A DNA stretch of 64,000 nt from contig CAINEC010000020.1 of NCBI GenBank assembly GCA_903847585.1, positions 1-64,000 of the forward strand, read 5' to 3'. The notes below the pieces were generated by a model. The model was not told where the DNA came from, did not search any database, and saw only the letters and a program-made list of their open reading frames with translations. Positions within the stretch are counted from its first letter, which is position 1. Every line of letters starts with the position of its first letter. A program made the position numbers and the translations under genes. Positions 1-8,978 of the stretch are shown here, one piece after another. This stretch comes from an uncultured Bacteroidota bacterium. GTDB taxonomy: Bacteria; Bacteroidota; Bacteroidia; AKYH767-A; OLB10.

Positions 1-527
1 ATAAAATTAAATGGTTTTAATAGCTTATTGTTTTTTAGTTTATCGTTGATGTTAGTAATATCAAACTCTAATTTATTATATACTTCAAATTGATACGACG
101 TTAATTTGGAAGGGTCATTGTCAGGTTTATGTTCGATAATGTTGCGTATAATTTGTAACGCAGGATTTTCTCCTGGTCTAATAATTACTTCTTGAAATTC
201 GATTTGATTAGTGGATAATACAATATTAATGGTTTGTGTTTCTCCTTTTCGAACACGCATCACCACTGGTTTGTATCCTATGATGGTACATAAAATAGAG
301 TCTGTAGGAGTAGGACTGCTCAGTCGGAAATTGCCTTCAAAATCGGTATTCGTTCCTGTAGTGCTTCCCTTAAAAATAACAGTCGCAAAAGGAATTGCCT
401 CATTCGTTAGAGCGTCAGTAACTTTTCCTGTAATAGTTGTTGACTGCCCATAAGTCATGCATGGCATTGTTGCCATAGCAATCAGAAGAAATAAAAATTT
501 ATGTAAAAGATTTGATTTAAATTTCAT
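1..527 (-). CDS. DUF5686 / carboxypeptidase-like regulatory domain protein, N-terminal part (cut by window edge)
   Basis: Reading the minus strand from an ATG at 527 gives about 175 open residues that run off the left edge. There is a signal peptide ending near MTYGQS, then a carboxypeptidase-regulatory-like beta-sandwich (about residues 30-115; ITGKVTDALTNEAIPFATV, then a GTNTDFEGNF stretch). The following segment (VIIRPGENPALQIIRNII, then YNKLEFD) matches how DUF5686 proteins of Bacteroidota continue. Such proteins are predicted outer-membrane proteins of unknown function. The start lies inside the end of the upstream CMD gene (11-nt overlap), so it is probably the last visible gene of the kdsD-tatC operon. 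A TonB-dependent receptor shares the N-terminal domain, but no plug domain follows. The C-terminal part is not visible. Confidence 0.8.
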   Translation of the reverse strand, partial: MKFKSNLLHKFLFLLIAMATMPCMTYGQSTTITGKVTDALTNEAIPFATVIFKGSTTGTNTDFEGNFRLSSPTPTDSILCTIIGYKPVVMRVRKGETQTINIVLSTNQIEFQEVIIRPGENPALQIIRNIIEHKPDNDPSKLTSYQFEVYNKLEFDITNINDKLKNNKLLKPFNF

Positions 528-861
528 TCGATAAACTTTCCCAATATTCTAATGCTCTTCGTGTATGTGGTATCACAATTGTTCCACCAACTAAATTCGC
601 TACAGTAAATATCTCAAATAATTCTTCCGTTGTAAGTCCTTCTTCTTTGCATTTCCCTAAATGATATTTGATGCAATCATCGCAACGCAATACCATTGAA
701 GAAACTAATCCAAGCATTTCTTTTGTCTTGATTGACAAGGCGCCATCTTGATAAGTAGATGAATCAAGCGCATATAATCGCTTCATGTTGGTATCGCCTT
801 GTGCTAAAATTTTCTCATTCATTTTAGCTCTGTAATCATTGAAGTCTTTTACTAAACTCAT
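517..861 (-). CDS. carboxymuconolactone decarboxylase (AhpD-like) family protein
   Basis: This 114-residue protein carries the AhpD/CMD signature: CDDC followed by IKYH near residues 60-66 (CxxC plus a downstream His). In AhpD these residues form a thiol-disulfide active site that recycles peroxidase partners. The helix after it (CKEEGLTTEELFEIF) is also typical. Function within the superfamily is open: alkylhydroperoxidase-like redox activity is likelier than true decarboxylation because of the CxxC. The start ATG overlaps the tatC stop by 4 nt, indicating translational coupling, and its own end overlaps the DUF5686 start. Confidence 0.88.
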   Translation of the reverse strand: MSLVKDFNDYRAKMNEKILAQGDTNMKRLYALDSSTYQDGALSIKTKEMLGLVSSMVLRCDDCIKYHLGKCKEEGLTTEELFEIFTVANLVGGTIVIPHTRRALEYWESLSNEI

Positions 862-1682
862 GCTATTGATTCTTTGTTTTTATTTCTTTCCACTGCTGCA
901 GAAACGAAAATGCTGATTTCGTATAGAAGGAATAATGGTATCGCCACTAACATCTGACTAGTTACGTCGGGGGAAGGAGTTATCACTGCGGCAACAATTA
1001 AATTTACCACCATAGCATGCTTTCGGTATTTACGCATGAATGCCGGCGACATAATTCCGATTTTACTTAAAAAATAAATTACCATTGGAAGTTCAAAAAC
1101 AAATCCGCAAGATAATGTCATAACCGTAACGATGTTAATGTATGACGCCATGCTGATTTGATTACTAATTTCTTCACTGACCTTATAACTGCCTAAGAAG
1201 TTAATCGATAATGGTGATATAATGTAGTAGCCAAATAAAATTCCAAGTAAAAAAAGTAAAGAAGTAAAAAACACAATGCCTCTTGAATATTTAATTTCTC
1301 TATCTGATAATGCAGGTTTTATAAATCTCCACAACTCCCAAACTAAATACGGAAAACCTAAAACACAACCAGTGACAAATGCAACCCACATATGTGTTGT
1401 AAATTGTCCACTGATATCTAAATTGATGACAGAAAAATCAATTTGTGTAATACACATATCAATGTTTAGTTTCTGTCCAAGTAAGCATAACATGCGATAC
1501 GTCCAGAAGTCAGTATTTTTTGGCGCCAGAATAATCCCATCAAAAATCAACTCCTTATTCACAAAAGCAACTAATCCTAATGTACAAATAACTAGTACCG
1601 ATCTTACCACATGCCATCTTAATGCCTCGAGGTGATCAAGGAAGGACATATCATAATTAGGGTCTCTTTTCTTAAACAACAT
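858..1682 (-). CDS. tatC: Sec-independent protein translocase TatC
   Basis: TatC is the core membrane subunit of the twin-arginine translocase and binds the RR signal peptide of folded substrates. The 274-residue product has the family layout: a short cytoplasmic N-terminus with MSFLDHLEALRWHVVRS (conserved HLxELRxR-like region), then six predicted membrane segments. The conserved block FPYLVWELWRFIKPAL with DREIKYSR follows, and PSPDVTSQMLVAIPLFLLYE lies near the C-terminus. It is 2 nt downstream of kdsD and overlaps the CMD gene by 4 nt. No tatA or tatB is present here, so the partner subunit must be encoded elsewhere. Confidence 0.96.
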   Translation of the reverse strand: MLFKKRDPNYDMSFLDHLEALRWHVVRSVLVICTLGLVAFVNKELIFDGIILAPKNTDFWTYRMLCLLGQKLNIDMCITQIDFSVINLDISGQFTTHMWVAFVTGCVLGFPYLVWELWRFIKPALSDREIKYSRGIVFFTSLLFLLGILFGYYIISPLSINFLGSYKVSEEISNQISMASYINIVTVMTLSCGFVFELPMVIYFLSKIGIMSPAFMRKYRKHAMVVNLIVAAVITPSPDVTSQMLVAIPLFLLYEISIFVSAAVERNKNKESIA

Positions 1683-1684
1683 AA

Positions 1685-2650
1685 TTAAATAATCCCCTCT
1701 CTAAGTAAATCATGTAAATGAATAAAGCCAACAAATTTTTTCTTTTCGGTCACAACTAATTGCGTAATGTTAAAAGACTTCATCATATCTAAGGCTTCAA
1801 TTGCCATGGTATCGCTTTCAATATGTTTAGGTTTTTTATTCATGATGTCTTTTGCTTTCAGCAAATCAAACTTGCCCTTCTGTTGCATCGTTCTCCTTAA
1901 ATCACCATCAGTAATAATCCCAACAAGTTTATTTTTATCAATAACTGCGGTACATCCTAAACGTTTGGAGGTGATTTCAAGAATAACATCTGTTATTGGA
2001 GTATTAGGACTAACAATTGGTTTAGGGTTGTTGGCCCATAGGTCGGCAACTTTTAAATAAAGCTTTTTACCTAATGCGCCTCCAGGATGATACTTCGCAA
2101 AATCTTTACTTGTAAATCCTCTCGCTTCTAATAAACAAACTGCTAATGCATCGCCCATCGCTAATTGTACAGTGGTTGAGCTTGTAGGTGCGAGGTTATG
2201 CGGACAAGCTTCTTGTTTTACAGCAGTGTTCAGAATGTAATCAGCATGTCGACCTAAGTCTGAATTTTTCTTGCCTACCATAGCGACTAAAATATTTCCA
2301 CCGTTTTTAATTAATGGTGCAAGTACTTTTATTTCTGGAGTAGTGCCACTGTTGGAAATCAAAATAACAATATCGTTTTTTTGAATCATGCCAAGATCAC
2401 CATGAATAGCATCCGCTGCATGCATGAAAATAGATGGCGTTCCTGTTGAGTTAAATGTAGCTACCATTTTGTTGGCAATGATTGCACTCTTTCCAATTCC
2501 ACTGATAACAACTCTGCCTTTACAAGAAATAATTTTTTTTACTACTTCGATAAAATCCGAGTCAAGTTGTTTCTTTAAATCAGCAATAGCTTTCGATTCA
2601 ATATCTATCGTCTTTCGTGCTGAAGCTAAAATTTTTTGGTCGGATATCAT
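1685..2650 (-). CDS. kdsD: KpsF/GutQ family arabinose-5-phosphate isomerase
   Basis: KdsD interconverts D-ribulose 5-phosphate and D-arabinose 5-phosphate, the first step towards Kdo of LPS. The 321-residue protein has an N-terminal SIS sugar-isomerase domain (SGIGKSA at about 50-56, ISNSGTTPE at about 98-106) followed by two CBS domains (from about 209 and 272 to the end). This is the standard length and order for the family. It heads the minus-strand kdsD-tatC-CMD operon and is divergent from recQ. The kdsB gene at 44.7 kb encodes a later step of the same pathway. Confidence 0.95.
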   Translation of the reverse strand: MISDQKILASARKTIDIESKAIADLKKQLDSDFIEVVKKIISCKGRVVISGIGKSAIIANKMVATFNSTGTPSIFMHAADAIHGDLGMIQKNDIVILISNSGTTPEIKVLAPLIKNGGNILVAMVGKKNSDLGRHADYILNTAVKQEACPHNLAPTSSTTVQLAMGDALAVCLLEARGFTSKDFAKYHPGGALGKKLYLKVADLWANNPKPIVSPNTPITDVILEITSKRLGCTAVIDKNKLVGIITDGDLRRTMQQKGKFDLLKAKDIMNKKPKHIESDTMAIEALDMMKSFNITQLVVTEKKKFVGFIHLHDLLREGII

Positions 2651-2673
2651 AGTTGCTTAATCAGTTAATTCTG

Positions 2674-2681
2674 CAAAAGTA
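2674..2681 (-). promoter_or_regulatory. -7 box TACTTTTG upstream of kdsD
   Basis: The minus strand reads TACTTTTG, an exact match to the Bacteroidota -7 consensus TAnnTTTG, with 23 nt to the kdsD ATG at 2650. No clear TTG -33 element stands at the usual distance. Confidence 0.6.
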
Positions 2682-2811
2682 TTTTATTATTTAATCGGAA
2701 CTTTATTTGTTTTTATTTGTTTTTGAATGTATCTTCACGCAATAAGAAATAGATGTTTATAATTTGTGAATTGAATGATTAACATCTTACTTCTTCAAGA
2801 CAAAAATAGGT

Positions 2812-2819
2812 TAAATTTG
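2812..2819 (+). promoter_or_regulatory. -7 box TAAATTTG upstream of recQ
   Basis: TAAATTTG matches TAnnTTTG exactly and ends 25 nt before the recQ ATG. The divergent kdsD box lies about 130 nt away on the other strand. Confidence 0.6.
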
Positions 2820-2844
2820 TTGTCCTTTAATTTCCTAACGAATA

Positions 2845-5043
2845 ATGTTATTGGCTGAATCAACGCTCCAGGAAGCGTTACAAAAATATTTTGGATACGA
2901 GCAATTCAAAGGTGAGCAAGAGCAAATCATACGAAATGTTCTTGAGGGAAATAACACCTTTGTAATTATGCCTACGGGTGGTGGTAAGTCGATGTGCTAC
3001 CAGTTACCTGCGCTAATGAGTGAGGGAACCGCAATCGTTATCTCTCCTCTTATTGCGCTGATGAAGAATCAAGTGGATGCCATTCGTGGATTTAATACGG
3101 ATGATGGTATTGCTCATTTTTTAAATTCTTCACTTACAAAAACTGAGATTCAGACGGTTAGAAAAGATATTAAAGCAGGTAAAACAAAATTGCTTTATGT
3201 TGCACCTGAGTCGCTTACGAAAGAAGAGAATGTTAAGTTTTTAAAAGAAGTTAATATTTCATTTTTTGCAATTGATGAAGCCCATTGTATTTCTGAGTGG
3301 GGTCACGATTTCCGTCCTGAATACCGTCGTTTAAGACCAATCATTGATGAAATCGGGAAAGTTCCAATCATTGCACTAACGGCAACAGCAACTGAAAAAG
3401 TACAAGGTGATATTCAAAAGAACCTTGGAATGATGGATGCCAGCTTATTTAAAGCTTCGTTTAATCGTGCGAACTTATACTATGAAATGCGTCCTAAGCA
3501 AAATGTGCTGAAGGAAATGATCAAGTTTGTTAAGCAAAATGCTGGAAAGTCGGGTGTGATTTATTGCTTAAGCAGAAAGAAAGTAGAAGAGGTTGCAGAG
3601 ACATTAACAGTAAATGGAATTCGTGCATTGCCTTATCACGCAGGGTTAGATCCAGCAACAAGGGCTTCGCATCAGGATAAATTTCTGATGGAAGAAGCAG
3701 ATGTTATTGTTGCGACTATTGCCTTCGGGATGGGGATTGATAAGCCAGATGTTCGATTTGTCATTCATCATGATATTCCAAAGAGTTTAGAAGGCTATTA
3801 TCAGGAGACAGGTCGTGCAGGTCGTGATGGACGTGAAGGAAAATGTGTGACTTTTTACTCGTTCAAGGATATTGAAAAGTTAGAAAAGTTTATGAAGGGT
3901 AAGCCCGTTGCAGAGCAAGAAATTGGGAAGCAATTATTGATTGAGACGGTAGGGTATGCGGAGACTTCTGTTTGCAGAAGAAAGGTTTTATTAAATTATT
4001 TCGGAGAAAGATATGAGCAAGATAACTGTGGGAATTGCGATAACTGTTTACACCCTAAACCATTGATAGAGGCACAAGATGAACTTGCATTATTAATTGA
4101 TGCAGTGAAAGCGGTAAAAGAAAAACATCAAGGAGAACATTTAGTAAATGTACTACTTGGAAAGGCAGATCAACAAGTAAAAACATACAAGCACGATAAA
4201 CTAGAAGTATTTGGTGAAGGTGCTGATCAAAGTGATCGTTTTTGGACAACATTAATTCGTCAGGCAGTATTAGCTGGTTATCTGCATAAGGATATTGATA
4301 ATTATGGACTGCTTAAAATCAGTGATAAAGCAGAAGCATTTATTGAGAATCCAGAACCGTTTAAGATTGCCTTAGATACAAGCTTTGAAGATACAGAGAG
4401 CGATGACGATGAAGAGTTCAGTGGTGGTGGCGCAGGTGGTGGAGGTGCTGCTGATACGCAGTTGTTTGAAATGTTGAAGAATCTTCGCAAGACGGTTGCT
4501 AAGAATATGAACGTGCCTCCGTTTGTTGTTTTTCAAGATCCATCATTAGAAGAAATGACAACCAACTATCCTATCACAATGGATGAGTTGAAAAATATTA
4601 CAGGTGTTGGAGCAGGTAAGGCCACAAAGTATGGTAAGCCATTTATTGAGCTCATTAAAAAATATGTAGAGGATAATGAGATTGAAAGACCTGTTGACAT
4701 CGTCGTAAAAAGTGTTGTCAATAAAAGCGGATTAAAAGTGTATTTAATTCAGAATGTCGATCGTAAAATTTCCCTCGAAGGAATGGCGAAAGCAAAAGGA
4801 TTAAAAGTGTCTGATATAATTGCTGAGTTAGAAACGATTGTAGCATCAGGAACAAAAATCGATATCGGTTATTATATCAATGAAGTTGTTGATGAAGATC
4901 GTCAGGATGAAGTGTTTGATTATTTCAAATCTGCTGAATCAGACTCTGTGGAAGATGCACTAAAAGATCTAGGCGAAGATGATTATACAGAAGAAGAAAT
5001 TCGATTGATGCGAATTAAATTCATCAGCGAAGTAGGAAACTAA
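2845..5043 (+). CDS. recQ: ATP-dependent DNA helicase RecQ
   Basis: RecQ is a 3'-5' DNA helicase for recombination and fork repair. The 732-residue protein shows Walker A (TGGGKS, about 44-49), a DEAH box (DEAHCISEWGHDFRPEY, from 144), QETGRAGRDG in motif VI, and the zinc-binding cysteine set (C-x-R-R-K to NCGNCDNC, about 376-403) of the RecQ-Ct region. An HRDC domain follows at about 540-610, then a helix-turn-helix C-terminal extension. A glycine-rich stretch (GGGAGGGGAA, about 526-535) links winged-helix and HRDC parts. The length is usual for Bacteroidota RecQ. It is a single gene ended by a strong hairpin terminator. Confidence 0.97.
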   Translation: MLLAESTLQEALQKYFGYEQFKGEQEQIIRNVLEGNNTFVIMPTGGGKSMCYQLPALMSEGTAIVISPLIALMKNQVDAIRGFNTDDGIAHFLNSSLTKTEIQTVRKDIKAGKTKLLYVAPESLTKEENVKFLKEVNISFFAIDEAHCISEWGHDFRPEYRRLRPIIDEIGKVPIIALTATATEKVQGDIQKNLGMMDASLFKASFNRANLYYEMRPKQNVLKEMIKFVKQNAGKSGVIYCLSRKKVEEVAETLTVNGIRALPYHAGLDPATRASHQDKFLMEEADVIVATIAFGMGIDKPDVRFVIHHDIPKSLEGYYQETGRAGRDGREGKCVTFYSFKDIEKLEKFMKGKPVAEQEIGKQLLIETVGYAETSVCRRKVLLNYFGERYEQDNCGNCDNCLHPKPLIEAQDELALLIDAVKAVKEKHQGEHLVNVLLGKADQQVKTYKHDKLEVFGEGADQSDRFWTTLIRQAVLAGYLHKDIDNYGLLKISDKAEAFIENPEPFKIALDTSFEDTESDDDEEFSGGGAGGGGAADTQLFEMLKNLRKTVAKNMNVPPFVVFQDPSLEEMTTNYPITMDELKNITGVGAGKATKYGKPFIELIKKYVEDNEIERPVDIVVKSVVNKSGLKVYLIQNVDRKISLEGMAKAKGLKVSDIIAELETIVASGTKIDIGYYINEVVDEDRQDEVFDYFKSAESDSVEDALKDLGEDDYTEEEIRLMRIKFISEVGN

Positions 5044-5068
5044 AATCGCCTCAAATAATAAAGAACAA

Positions 5069-5098
5069 AAAACCCTGTAGCAATCACTACAGGGTTTT
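5069..5098 (+). terminator. intrinsic terminator after recQ (bidirectional)
   Basis: Perfect 12-bp arms AAAACCCTGTAG and CTACAGGGTTTT enclose the loop CAATCA. The A and T runs allow it to work on both strands, so it can also end the DUF2795 transcript from the minus side. Its core TGTAGCAATCACTACA belongs to the family described in the findings. Confidence 0.85.
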
Positions 5099-5101
5099 TA
5101 T

Positions 5102-5323
5102 TTAGTATTCATCTTCGTTAAAAAAGAAGTCGTCTTTCGTTGGATAGTCGGGCCATATTTCTTCAATAGTTTCATAAGGCTCACCTTCATCTTCTAACTC
5201 CTGAAGGTTTTCTATTACTTCCATTGGAGCTCCCGAACGAATTGCATAATCAATCAATTCATCCTTGGTAGCAGGCCAAGGGGCATCTTCCAGGTGGGAA
5301 GCAAGTTCTAAAGTCCAGTACAT
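5102..5323 (-). CDS. DUF2795 domain-containing protein
   Basis: This small acidic protein of 73 residues has the DUF2795 pattern: LASHLEDAPWPATKDELIDYA followed by RSGAPMEVIENLQELED. An acidic C-terminal tail (EIWPDYPTKDDFFFNEDEY) follows. The family is found as a short stand-alone protein in Bacteroidota and has no established function; it looks like a small helical DNA- or protein-binding fold. The gene appears monocistronic, with a TAnnTTTG box about 70 nt upstream and the recQ terminator directly downstream. Confidence 0.85.
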   Translation of the reverse strand: MYWTLELASHLEDAPWPATKDELIDYAIRSGAPMEVIENLQELEDEGEPYETIEEIWPDYPTKDDFFFNEDEY

Positions 5324-5393
5324 AGTTGTAAATTTAATAATTTTTAAACGATATAAAAATAATTTTGTTGCTCCCGTTTTTAGCAGGGGCGTG

Positions 5394-5401
5394 CAAAAAT
5401 A
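5394..5401 (-). promoter_or_regulatory. -7 box TATTTTTG upstream of the DUF2795 gene
   Basis: The minus strand reads TATTTTTG, an exact TAnnTTTG match 70 nt before the start at 5323. The leader contains an imperfect GC hairpin (GCTCC and GGGGC around 5370-5390). Confidence 0.5.
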
Positions 5402-5442
5402 ACAAAAGATTTATCTAAAAAAACAAATTTTTGAAAGGTATT

Positions 5443-5991
5443 TTAAATTCTTGGGTTCCAAGGACTTTCATCCGCATTCAGATTTTTGGCTGTCCAACGG
5501 GATAAAAGGAACAAATAATCCGATAAACGGTTGAGGTAGATACTGATAACAGGGTCCGTTTTTGCCTCGTTTTGCAAGTGCACAATTAATCTCTCCGCTC
5601 TTCTGCAAACACATCTCGCAATATGAATTTGAGATACTAATGGGTGCCCTCCTGGTAATATAAACGACTTTAACGGCTCCAGCTGTTCATCCATAGCGTC
5701 CATTTCCTGCTCCAGAATTTTGCAATCATCTTCCGTTAACTCAGGAAGTTTCATTTTGCTCTTCTCTGGATCTGCAGCTAATAAGGAACCTATCGTAAAT
5801 AATCTGTCTTGTATATAAAGTAGCTGTTGGATATGGTGCTGATTACCGATTTGATCTCGTATCAGTCCAACCCATGAATTTAATTCGTCAACCGTGCCGT
5901 AAGCCTCTATGCGTAAATGATATTTTGGAACTCTTGTGCCTCCTATGAGCGATGTCTCCCCTTGATCTCCCGTTTTTGTATAGATTTTCAT
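5443..5991 (-). CDS. PduO-type cob(I)yrinic acid a,c-diamide adenosyltransferase
   Basis: This enzyme transfers the adenosyl group of ATP to cob(I)alamin to make adenosylcobalamin. The 182-residue protein begins with the PduO/MMAB hallmark TKTGDQGETSLIGG (residues about 5-18), has AYGTVDELNSWVG at about 31-43, and ends with the conserved helix ARCVCRRAERL and ...DYLFLLSRW. Length and motif order fit the family. It is 1 nt downstream of the ABC ATPase gene and so likely co-transcribed with it. No cobalamin biosynthesis gene is nearby, which suggests salvage of imported corrinoid. Confidence 0.95.
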   Translation of the reverse strand: MKIYTKTGDQGETSLIGGTRVPKYHLRIEAYGTVDELNSWVGLIRDQIGNQHHIQQLLYIQDRLFTIGSLLAADPEKSKMKLPELTEDDCKILEQEMDAMDEQLEPLKSFILPGGHPLVSQIHIARCVCRRAERLIVHLQNEAKTDPVISIYLNRLSDYLFLLSRWTAKNLNADESPWNPRI

Positions 5992-5992
5992 T

Positions 5993-6703
5993 TTAAGCAG
6001 GTTGTTTGATTTTTATATTTTGATTCATTGCATCGGACTCTACTAATCCATCTTTTAATCGAACAATGCGATGCGCATGTTGTGCAATGTCTTCTTCGTG
6101 TGTTACTAATATTACGGTATTTCCTCTGCGATGAATCTCGGCAAACAAATCCATTATCTCTTCGGATGTCTTTGAGTCGAGGTTACCTGTAGGCTCATCG
6201 GCAAGGATAATACTCGGATTAGTAACCAATGCACGTGCTACAGCAACACGCTGTCGTTGACCTCCTGAAAGTTCATTCGGTCTATGCGTCATACGATCAT
6301 TTAATCCAACACTCTTTAATGCCTCTGCTGCTCTTGCTTCGCGATCAGCTTTGTTAACTCCGGAGTAGATTAATGGTAATGCAACGTTCTCTAAGGCGGT
6401 GCTTCTTGGTAATAAATTAAACGACTGAAATACGAATCCGATTTGTCGGTTTCTGATTTCTGCTAATTCATTATCCGACATTTTCGCAACGTCGATGTTA
6501 TTTAAAAAATACTCTCCACCAGAGGGAGTGTCCAAACAACCAAGTACATTCATTAATGTCGACTTACCAGAACCTGATGAGCCCATTAAGGCTACATACT
6601 CATTCTTGAATATTTCTAAGCTGATGTCTCTTAAAGCAAATATTTTTTCTGCACCTACTTGATAGGTTCTCGATATATGATTGACTCTGATGATTGATTC
6701 CAC
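5993..6703 (-). CDS. ABC transporter ATP-binding protein (MacB/LolD type)
   Basis: The 236-residue ATPase has Walker [10 protein letters not shown] (about 41-49), Q-loop [18 protein letters not shown], signature [15 protein letters not shown], Walker [13 protein letters not shown] and the switch His (LVTHEEDIA). The NLLPR and [13 protein letters not shown] wording is typical of the MacB/LolD group, which powers lipoprotein extraction or efflux with a FtsX-like permease. No such permease is adjacent, so the partner is unknown. The start codon is GTG at 6703; the next in-frame ATG falls well inside the domain. Confidence 0.93.
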   Translation of the reverse strand: MESIIRVNHISRTYQVGAEKIFALRDISLEIFKNEYVALMGSSGSGKSTLMNVLGCLDTPSGGEYFLNNIDVAKMSDNELAEIRNRQIGFVFQSFNLLPRSTALENVALPLIYSGVNKADREARAAEALKSVGLNDRMTHRPNELSGGQRQRVAVARALVTNPSIILADEPTGNLDSKTSEEIMDLFAEIHRRGNTVILVTHEEDIAQHAHRIVRLKDGLVESDAMNQNIKIKQPA

Positions 6704-6719
6704 AAAAAATAAATTTTAT

Positions 6720-6727
6720 CAAAGGTA
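6720..6727 (-). promoter_or_regulatory. -7 box TACCTTTG upstream of the ABC-adenosyltransferase pair
   Basis: TACCTTTG on the minus strand matches TAnnTTTG and ends 16 nt before the GTG start at 6703, which supports that start. Confidence 0.6.
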
Positions 6728-6780
6728 ACAAACAGATGCGTATTCTGTTTGCTCATTTTGTTTATTTAATCACTATCTGA

Positions 6781-7569
6781 TTAATATCTGATTTTGAAAT
6801 CTTCTTTTGAAAATCCAGGATTGAAAAATACGATTCCCATCATGTAAAGATTGATTGATATGCTTACTCTTGGATGTTGGATGATTTTCTTCCAGGCTTC
6901 TTTCATTTCATCTGACCAATTAATATCATCAAATATGATAAACGAATCTTCATGCATGTATGGAATGCACATTTCAAAATATCGAAGAGTAGGTTTCAAC
7001 CGATGATTACCATCAATATAAACAGCATCAACTTTCTTTTTACGTTCTAATTGATCTGCTAATGTATCATCGAAATTTCCAGGCACTATTTCAATGTTTA
7101 AATCTGGAAATTGTTCAAGTTGTTTGAGCGTAAATGCCGCTGTATGATCACATCCTTCTAAAGTGGTTAGATTCATCTGCGGATTACCAGCACTGATGTA
7201 TAAAGAACTTATTCCTAAAGATGTTCCTAATTCAATTACGGTGTTTGGTTTTAAATAAGCCATCAAACGGAAAAGCATGCGTGCGTATTTAGGAGGCTTA
7301 GCAGCATTTTTTGCAATGGAGGCAATAGATAATTCTTTATGTAAATTTCCATTTACTCCAGCACCAAAGTCTTTAACAGAAATTACTGTTTTATTTTTTA
7401 AACAAGCTTCGCGATAATCTTCTATGCGATTTTGTGCAGGATTTTTTTTATCATATCGCCAGACAGCTTCATTTAAATTATAAAGAAAGGAAGATTGTAA
7501 ACCATGGCGACCAACAGATGCAAACCAATAAGCAATGTATCCAACAATTAAACGAAATAAACCTGTCAT
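6781..7569 (-). CDS. class I SAM-dependent O-methyltransferase-like protein
   Basis: The 262-residue protein has a Rossmann-type SAM-binding motif I (TVIELGTSLGISSLYIS, near residue 115), an acidic strand after it (LTTLEGCD), and VDAVYIDGNHRLKPTLRYFE plus FIIFDDINWSDEM, as in class I O-methyltransferases (Methyltransf_24-like). The YIDGNH and DDINW residues resemble metal/substrate sites of catechol-type O-methyltransferases; the substrate cannot be told. The N-terminus (LFRLIVGYIAYWFASVGRHG) is hydrophobic and may sit on the membrane. Its start overlaps the terC stop by 4 nt, making it the last gene of the cvpA operon. Confidence 0.85.
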   Translation of the reverse strand: MTGLFRLIVGYIAYWFASVGRHGLQSSFLYNLNEAVWRYDKKNPAQNRIEDYREACLKNKTVISVKDFGAGVNGNLHKELSIASIAKNAAKPPKYARMLFRLMAYLKPNTVIELGTSLGISSLYISAGNPQMNLTTLEGCDHTAAFTLKQLEQFPDLNIEIVPGNFDDTLADQLERKKKVDAVYIDGNHRLKPTLRYFEMCIPYMHEDSFIIFDDINWSDEMKEAWKKIIQHPRVSISINLYMMGIVFFNPGFSKEDFKIRY

Positions 7570-8495
7570 GCTTCGTTACTGTTTGCTCTAAGTGAAAACA
7601 ATACACTAACAAATAGAATTGTGATAATCGTACCTAATGCAAATAATGGTGGTAAGTGAAAAAACTCAGCTATTAACATTTTTATACCTACAAAAACAAG
7701 AATGATGGCAATACCAAATTTCAAATACTTAAATATTTTCATCAAATGAGAAATACCAAAATACAATGAACGAAGTCCGAGTACTGCTAATACATTACTG
7801 CAATAAATAATAAATGCATTTTTGCTTATTGAAAGTGATGCAGGAATAGAGTCGACAGCGAAAATCAAATCTGTAAATTCAATAACTATCAATACAAGAA
7901 ATAAAGGAGTAGCGATTAGTTTAGCGTTTCTCTTCGTGAAAAATTTATTCCCATCGTACTCATCACTTAATGGGACAAATTTTCTCATAAATCGTACGAT
8001 GATGTTTTTAGATAAATCTGTTTCATCGTCTTCCTTATGAAAAAATATTTTAATTCCTGTAAAGACTAAAAATCCACCGAATAAATAAACAAGCCATTCA
8101 AAATGATGGATGAGTGTTACACCTGCAGAAATAAAAATCCCTCTAAGTACTAACGCTCCCAATATCCCCCAAAATAATACACGATGTTGATACTCGTCAG
8201 GTACTTTAAAGTAGTTAAATACGATGATGAATACAAAAAGATTATCGACGCTAAGTGTCCACTCGATTAAATAAGCAGTTAAGTATTCGGTCGCGGCAGT
8301 GGATCCGATGTAATTATAAATCCATACACCAAATAATAGTGCAACAAAAATCCAAAATACAACCCATCCTAATGTTGACTGAACAGATACTGCTTTGTTT
8401 TTTCGATTAACAAAAAATAAGTCTAGTCCAAGTAAGGCAAGTATACTTAAGTTGAAGTAAATCCAAAATGATGAAGGAACTATTTCTGTCATCAA
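7566..8495 (-). CDS. TerC/Alx family integral membrane protein
   Basis: This 309-residue membrane protein has about eight to nine hydrophobic segments and TerC hallmarks: EWTLSVDNLFVFIIVFNYF and FTDLIFAVDSIPASLSI, the two repeated D-containing motifs thought to bind metal. The family is linked to tellurite resistance in name, and to manganese efflux (Alx, MeeF/MeeY) for characterised members. A hydrophilic, charged loop (HKEDDETDLSKNIIVRF) lies mid-protein. It sits 0 nt after the thioredoxin-like gene and overlaps the methyltransferase gene. Confidence 0.93.
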   Translation of the reverse strand: MMTEIVPSSFWIYFNLSILALLGLDLFFVNRKNKAVSVQSTLGWVVFWIFVALLFGVWIYNYIGSTAATEYLTAYLIEWTLSVDNLFVFIIVFNYFKVPDEYQHRVLFWGILGALVLRGIFISAGVTLIHHFEWLVYLFGGFLVFTGIKIFFHKEDDETDLSKNIIVRFMRKFVPLSDEYDGNKFFTKRNAKLIATPLFLVLIVIEFTDLIFAVDSIPASLSISKNAFIIYCSNVLAVLGLRSLYFGISHLMKIFKYLKFGIAIILVFVGIKMLIAEFFHLPPLFALGTIITILFVSVLFSLRANSNEA

Positions 8496-8978
8496 TTACT
8501 TTTTATAATTTTTTTCATCCAACGCATCTTTTCTCCACTGATGAAAAAAGTCCATGACGATTTCCTTACTATATCCTTCTCCTTTTTCAAGGTAAGCTGA
8601 ATTTTGTGTGTGAATTAATTCTCCTTTCGAATTTAAAATCACGAAAACAGGGTATCCAAAACGTTGAGGGAATTGCAGTGATTTTAAAACATCTTCGTTT
8701 TTGTTTTCCTTGCTATAATTGATATGTTCTACAACAAAATTTTTATTCATCGCAGAATCTAACTGTGTATCTGTAGTAACAAACTTGTTAAACATTCTGC
8801 ACCATTTACACCAGTTACCTCCAATCATTAATAATACATGCTTATTTTCTGCACTTGCTTTTAGTGTAGCCGATTTAATTTGTTCGGCTGCGTTTAATTC
8901 AGGATGATAAATTAGCGAGTCTTGAGCGAATGAATCAAATGAAAGGGCGATTAAAAAAAATAGAATTAGTTTTTTCAT
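8496..8978 (-). CDS. exported thioredoxin-fold protein (DUF255/Thioredoxin_7 like)
   Basis: This 160-residue protein has a signal peptide (MKKLILFFLIALSFDSFAQ) and a thioredoxin-like domain with active site GGNWCKWCRMF (WCxxWC) near residues 53-63. Conserved context such as FVVEHINYSKEN and FPQRFGYPVFVILNSKG (cis-Pro loop) follows. It is probably a periplasmic disulfide reductase or isomerase. Start and end overlap or abut cvpA and terC, so the four genes form one operon. Confidence 0.88.
   Translation of the reverse strand: MKKLILFFLIALSFDSFAQDSLIYHPELNAAEQIKSATLKASAENKHVLLMIGGNWCKWCRMFNKFVTTDTQLDSAMNKNFVVEHINYSKENKNEDVLKSLQFPQRFGYPVFVILNSKGELIHTQNSAYLEKGEGYSKEIVMDFFHQWRKDALDEKNYKK

Noticed and set aside
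1-527. TonB-dependent receptor
   Set aside because: The carboxypeptidase-like N-terminal domain is shared, but the text after it (RPGENPALQIIRNII) fits DUF5686 and no TonB box or plug is visible.
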